Positions 60,826-64,000 of a stretch of DNA of 64,000 nt are shown here, piece after piece. The stretch lies in assembly GCF_954871325.1 (NCBI RefSeq), contig NC_088779.1, positions 15,936,846 through 16,000,845 on the forward strand, given 5' to 3'. The notes below the pieces were generated by a model that saw only the letters and a program-made list of their open reading frames with translations, had not been told where the DNA came from and did not search any database. Every line of letters begins with the position of its first letter. The stretch's first letter is position 1. This stretch comes from Gordionus sp. m RMFG-2023 (taxonomy: Eukaryota; Nematomorpha; Gordioida; Chordodea; Parachordodidae). A program made the position numbers and the translations under genes.

Positions 60826-61090
60826 TGTAGTCCATTAAAATCAAATTTAAGTTGTCTAAAAAATTTTAATTTTAATCAAGAGAATGTGGTCCACTAAGTT
60901 TCAATAGTTTATCTATAAAAATTCTAATTCAAATTCGTAAAGAGGATTTAGTCCACTAAGTTTCAATATAATTTATCTGTGAAAAATTTAATTCTAATTC
61001 GTAAAGAGGATTTAGTCCACTAGGTTTTAATTTGAATTATCTATAAATATCTAGACTTGATTCGTCACAAAGAATTTCATATTACTTTAA
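60826..61090. repeat. 62-bp tandem repeat in the gypsy leader
   Basis: GTCCACTAAGTTTCAAT-type words start near 60830, 60889, 60951 and 61014, each followed by a loosely kept TTATCTATAAAAATTCTAAT. Four to five units lie between gag and the LTR. Confidence 0.85.
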
Positions 61091-61890
61091 TATCGTTAGA
61101 AAATTTTATTAATAACCTATAAACTGTGATCTGCTAAGCGCGTAAAAAAATTTTTATTTTTTTTTTATAATTGCGAGAAAAATTACAAAATAATGTAATA
61201 TAGGGATAATAGCTAATAAAAATTTTTCTATGTCCAATAAATGTAGTATATCAAATATGTAAAGCGTAAAGATATTTAAGTTTTAATATTTAAATTTTAA
61301 TATTCCGTAATTGCACAAGATATAAAAATGAAATTATTTTCATCAAAAACATAGGGCTTCCCATTTAGAGACATGTAGGTATCAATCATTTTTCGTAAGG
61401 ACTTAAAATAAAAGAAAATTTCATTCATTCTATTATTTCGTAGAGAATTCATTATATCCTCCCATTTCCTTCAACATTTCATCGATAATTGTGCGCTGAG
61501 GTATATTATAAGCTTTAAAATAAAACATCATAACGTAGAAATGCAAAGATTCCGATGAAAAAACTATATTTTATCATATTACTCTTTTATTTATATATAT
61601 ATATATTTTATTTTCTCTTTTTTTTTTTTACCTTTTATAATTTTGTAAATTTGGATAAAATTTTGACTATCGAAAAGAAAAGTCAAAAAAATTTTATATG
61701 TCCTTTTATCATCTCCAATATCGAACGACGAATTTGATAAGTAATTCCTTTACTTTTTATTTTTACAAAAGAAATCGACAAAAAAAACGGATAAATTCTT
61801 TGATTATTTTATTTTCAAGGTAAGGATATAATTTTAATTTTTAAACTTTTATTTAATATTTTTTTTTTTTAAAAAACGAAGAAACTTACC

Positions 61891-62240
61891 ACCGTAATCG
61901 GGGCACCATTTTAAATAAGGTTAAACAAATTTGTTTTAATAATATAAATTTAAATTTTATTCACTAACTTCTTTTTTCTATCACAATCTATTTATACAAA
62001 AAATATCAAACAAAGTTAATTGAATATATTAAACAATCAATTTAAATAATATAAGATATTCAAATGATATAACGTTAATATATTTTAAATATAAATAAAT
62101 ATTCAAATTTAAAATATAAGACTAATCAACATTATTAAAAATAAAAAAATATAGGGAGTAGAATAAAAACAAGTACTACCACGATTTTTATAACGATGTT
62201 ACTATAATTCTATTGTTTTAGCGCAATATATAGTACCTTT
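61891..62240 (-). repeat. Gypsy 5' LTR and primer-binding-site-like segment
   Basis: TGGTGCCCCGATTACGGT on the minus strand (61891-61908) has the form of a tRNA-complementary primer site. The AT-rich LTR lies upstream of it (61909 to about 62240). The distal LTR border is uncertain and must fall before the pinin start codon at 62259. Confidence 0.65.
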
Positions 62241-62258
62241 CAAAGTTAGGTTTACATT

Positions 62259-63257
62259 ATGGCGGATATTATGTCTATGACTCTAATACAAGAGGAATAT
62301 GATAAGATAAAAGGAAATTTGGATGATATCAATCAATCTATCAAAAAATATACTTGGAGCCGAAATGATAATCTGTAAATACAATATATAAAATTATACC
62401 TATTATATTCATAGGAATTCTAACAAAATAACCTCTTTGCATGAAGAAAATAAGTATAGTTTGTCCTATGTTTATATTTATAAACCACCATTCTAGTAAA
62501 TTTCCTAAGAAAGAATCACAGCACATATTTAATGAATTTGATCATATAGTTGTTGACAATGATGAAGCAATAACTGAAGATGAATCTGAGGATATTTCTA
62601 AGGTCTATAAATTTTATTTGATATATAAAAATTATTTATACCTATAGCCAATTATTAATTCTATGATTGTTCAAGTTAATAATTCAATTAAATCTCGTGA
62701 TGATTTCATTGACACACATAAAAATATAAATTTAATTGCTAGGTATGAAATCTCATTTCTTTCTGTGTTTATTATATTGTTTTAGAAATAAAAGGATGTT
62801 TGGTCATTTATTAGGAACATTAACTCAATTTAAAAAAGATTCAGATCAAGCTAAAGAAAAAGTTTTTCTTGTTTTTATTTATATTTAATTTTCTAAAAGA
62901 GTAGAGCCACTTTAAGAACTGAAATTGAAAGAAAATTAGAAGATAAGGCAAATCAGGAGAAACAAGATTTGTTATTAGAAAAACGACAATTATTTACTCA
63001 ACAAAAACAAGCTAAAAATAGAATGAAAGCTTTAGAAATAAAAATTGAAATATTGAAATTGGTATTTACAAATTAACAATACTAGGATATTTTATACTAT
63101 AAAACATTAGGAAGAAGCATGGGAAGAATACCAAAATCAGATGAAAAGATTTGTTAAGACTCAGACCCATCCAAATATATTTTATTTACCTGCTCTTATG
63201 AACCTTGAAATGCAATCTAAATTAGATACTAGTACTAATAAAATTGAAGGTTATTAA
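62259..63257 (+). CDS. PNN: Pinin homologue, seven exons with tiny introns
   Basis: Pinin is a nuclear-speckle and exon-junction-associated protein involved in pre-mRNA splicing. Exons: 62259-62374, 62415-62453, 62497-62602, 62648-62742, 62786-62861, 62900-63061 and 63111-63257. All six introns begin GT, end AG and measure 38-49 bp. The predicted protein has 246 residues. Residues 1-36 match the pinin N-terminus (EEYDKIKGNLDDINQSIKKY). RNKRMFGHLLGTLTQFKKDS at 119-138 opens the Pinin/SDK/MemA domain. Residues 145-198 form a charged coiled coil. EEAWEEYQNQM and KTQTHPNIFYLPALM at 199-228 are near-diagnostic. The Arg/Ser-rich tail of vertebrate pinin is absent. An alternative last junction at 63250 (122-bp intron to 63371) would replace the final three residues with a short tail. 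A gypsy LTR lies directly upstream, head-to-head. Confidence 0.9.
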
Positions 63258-63599
63258 TATCATTTTTTGGTCATTTAATATCAAATTTATCATGATTCCT
63301 CCGTACTTTGGGATTCACATAACTAAATAGTGTTCTAATTTTTTTTATTATAAGTTTTATTATTTTTGAAGATATTAAGAGTCCAAGTATGAAAAATGAT
63401 TTTTTTAATACTTATCAATTGATTCAATCAAACATTTTCTTAATTATATATTTGAATAATAAAATATAGTATAAACATTTTTTTTTAAATATACTGATTT
63501 TTTTAATTCAATGGTTCTATATAACTCCTAAAATTCTTGTAAAAAAAATAAGTTTTTATTGTTTATATAAAATTTTAATCTAGAACTAGGGATATTTTA
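63258..63599. other. Downstream spacer of pinin
   Basis: AT-rich. It may contain the 3' untranslated region. An alternative terminal exon at 63372-63470 is possible but needs a longer intron than the others. Confidence 0.4.
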
Positions 63600-64000
63600 A
63601 TTAGAAGTCTATAATGGGCAGGTTTTCTGGCTAAAAACCTGCCCACTTGTTTTTTGGAATATTTTTTAACCCACCCACCTCCCCACTTATAATTTTTTTA
63701 AAAATATTTACCTGCCAGCCATTTATCTATAAAATTTTGTTAACTTACATCTGCCTAATGTTTAAAAAATATTTAAAGGATGGTTTGGCTCTTTATTTAT
63801 TTATTTTAATGTTTTTTTTAATATAACATATATGATATTCAGTATTATGAAATAAAACTAATTTTTTTATAAATTGAAGTTTGTTCTGCTCATATTGCCT
63901 AAACATTTTATAACCCAACCACCACCCATCCAATGTTGAAAATATTTTAGAGAACCAGACCACACCCATCCAAAGTATATGTGGGCAAGCTAAAAACCTG
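63600..64000. mobile_element. hAT-like subterminal repeat region, cut by window end
   Basis: A hairpin (GGGCAGGTTTT at 63616-63626 pairing with AAAACCTGCCC at 63634-63644, loop of 7) is followed by reiterated CCACCCACC, TACCTGCCAGCC, CCACCACCCATCC and GCAAGCTAAAAACCTG words. Reiterated G/C-rich motifs in AT-rich DNA mirror the subterminal zones of the hAT elements in this window. No coding sequence is seen. Confidence 0.45.

Larger units (their letters stand above)
57617..62240 (-). mobile_element. Ty3/gypsy retrotransposon, broken and truncated (fossil)
   Basis: On the minus strand the order is LTR (about 62240 to 61909), primer-binding-site-like segment, leader of about 1.1 kb, gag, protease, reverse transcriptase, RNase H and the very start of integrase, where similarity ends at 57617. 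The domain order and motifs fix the family. No second LTR was found on the downstream side, so the element is 3'-truncated. It carries at least half a dozen breaks. Protein motifs are still well conserved, which suggests moderate rather than great age. The outer LTR border is not sharply defined. Confidence 0.88.

Noticed and set aside
62441-62647. 68-codon plus frame as a separate gene
   Set aside because: It is part of pinin exons 2-3 read through introns; the spliced model explains it better.

Overview
The window is AT-rich eukaryotic DNA, dominated by mobile elements and satellites, with one convincing host gene. That gene is a compact pinin (PNN) homologue at 62259-63257 (+), with seven exons and introns of only 38-49 bp. 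Similar tiny introns can be read in two transposase fossils (42 bp at 34893-34934 and 58 bp at 51530-51587). Pinin, hAT transposons, a Ty3/gypsy element with metazoan-style gag and pol, and LINE-like reverse transcriptases point to an animal or other opisthokont with a very AT-rich, minute-intron genome. A parasitic or reduced metazoan such as a myxozoan or mesozoan is one possibility; the sequence alone does not settle this.

Layout. 1-1716: one end of a hAT element whose second copy lies inverted at 43578-45421; both carry the same nested GC-rich MITE. 4438-23510: a 19.1-kb foldback-like structure with unique arms of about 640 bp in inverted orientation and a probable 10-bp target duplication. 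Its whole interior is a 300-bp dimeric satellite (145 + 155 bp), about 15 kb in one orientation and 2.8 kb in the other, turning round at 20050/20051. 23.5-28.8 kb: gene-poor DNA with a second 300-bp dimeric satellite. 28864-31157: a decayed hAT-like element. 31.4-32.5 kb: a LINE fossil. 33.3-35.2 kb: a MITE and a hAT element with perfect terminal repeats, an exact 8-bp target duplication, and an unoccupied related site at 27981-27988. 36-38.2 kb: minisatellites and a purine tract. 38544-41301: an LTR-type fossil with a non-coding interior.

41.3-53.4 kb is a mosaic. A minisatellite built around the palindrome TGACAATTGTCA changes orientation near 45615 and is interrupted by hAT copies. One of these (41535-42666) has an exact target duplication and a 146-codon open frame for the hAT dimerisation domain. 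The mosaic also holds two pieces of an unusual reverse transcriptase family and four tandem tRNA-like units. A DUF659-type hAT fossil follows at 53464-54270. A broken Ty3/gypsy element on the minus strand (57617 to about 62.2 kb) lies head-to-head with pinin, so its LTR is the sequence immediately upstream of the host gene. The window ends in another hAT-like terminal region.

Most short open frames are chance translations of repeats or low-complexity DNA. Apart from pinin, the only intact frame of any size that looks biologically meaningful is the hAT dimerisation domain. The most unusual object is the satellite-filled foldback element.
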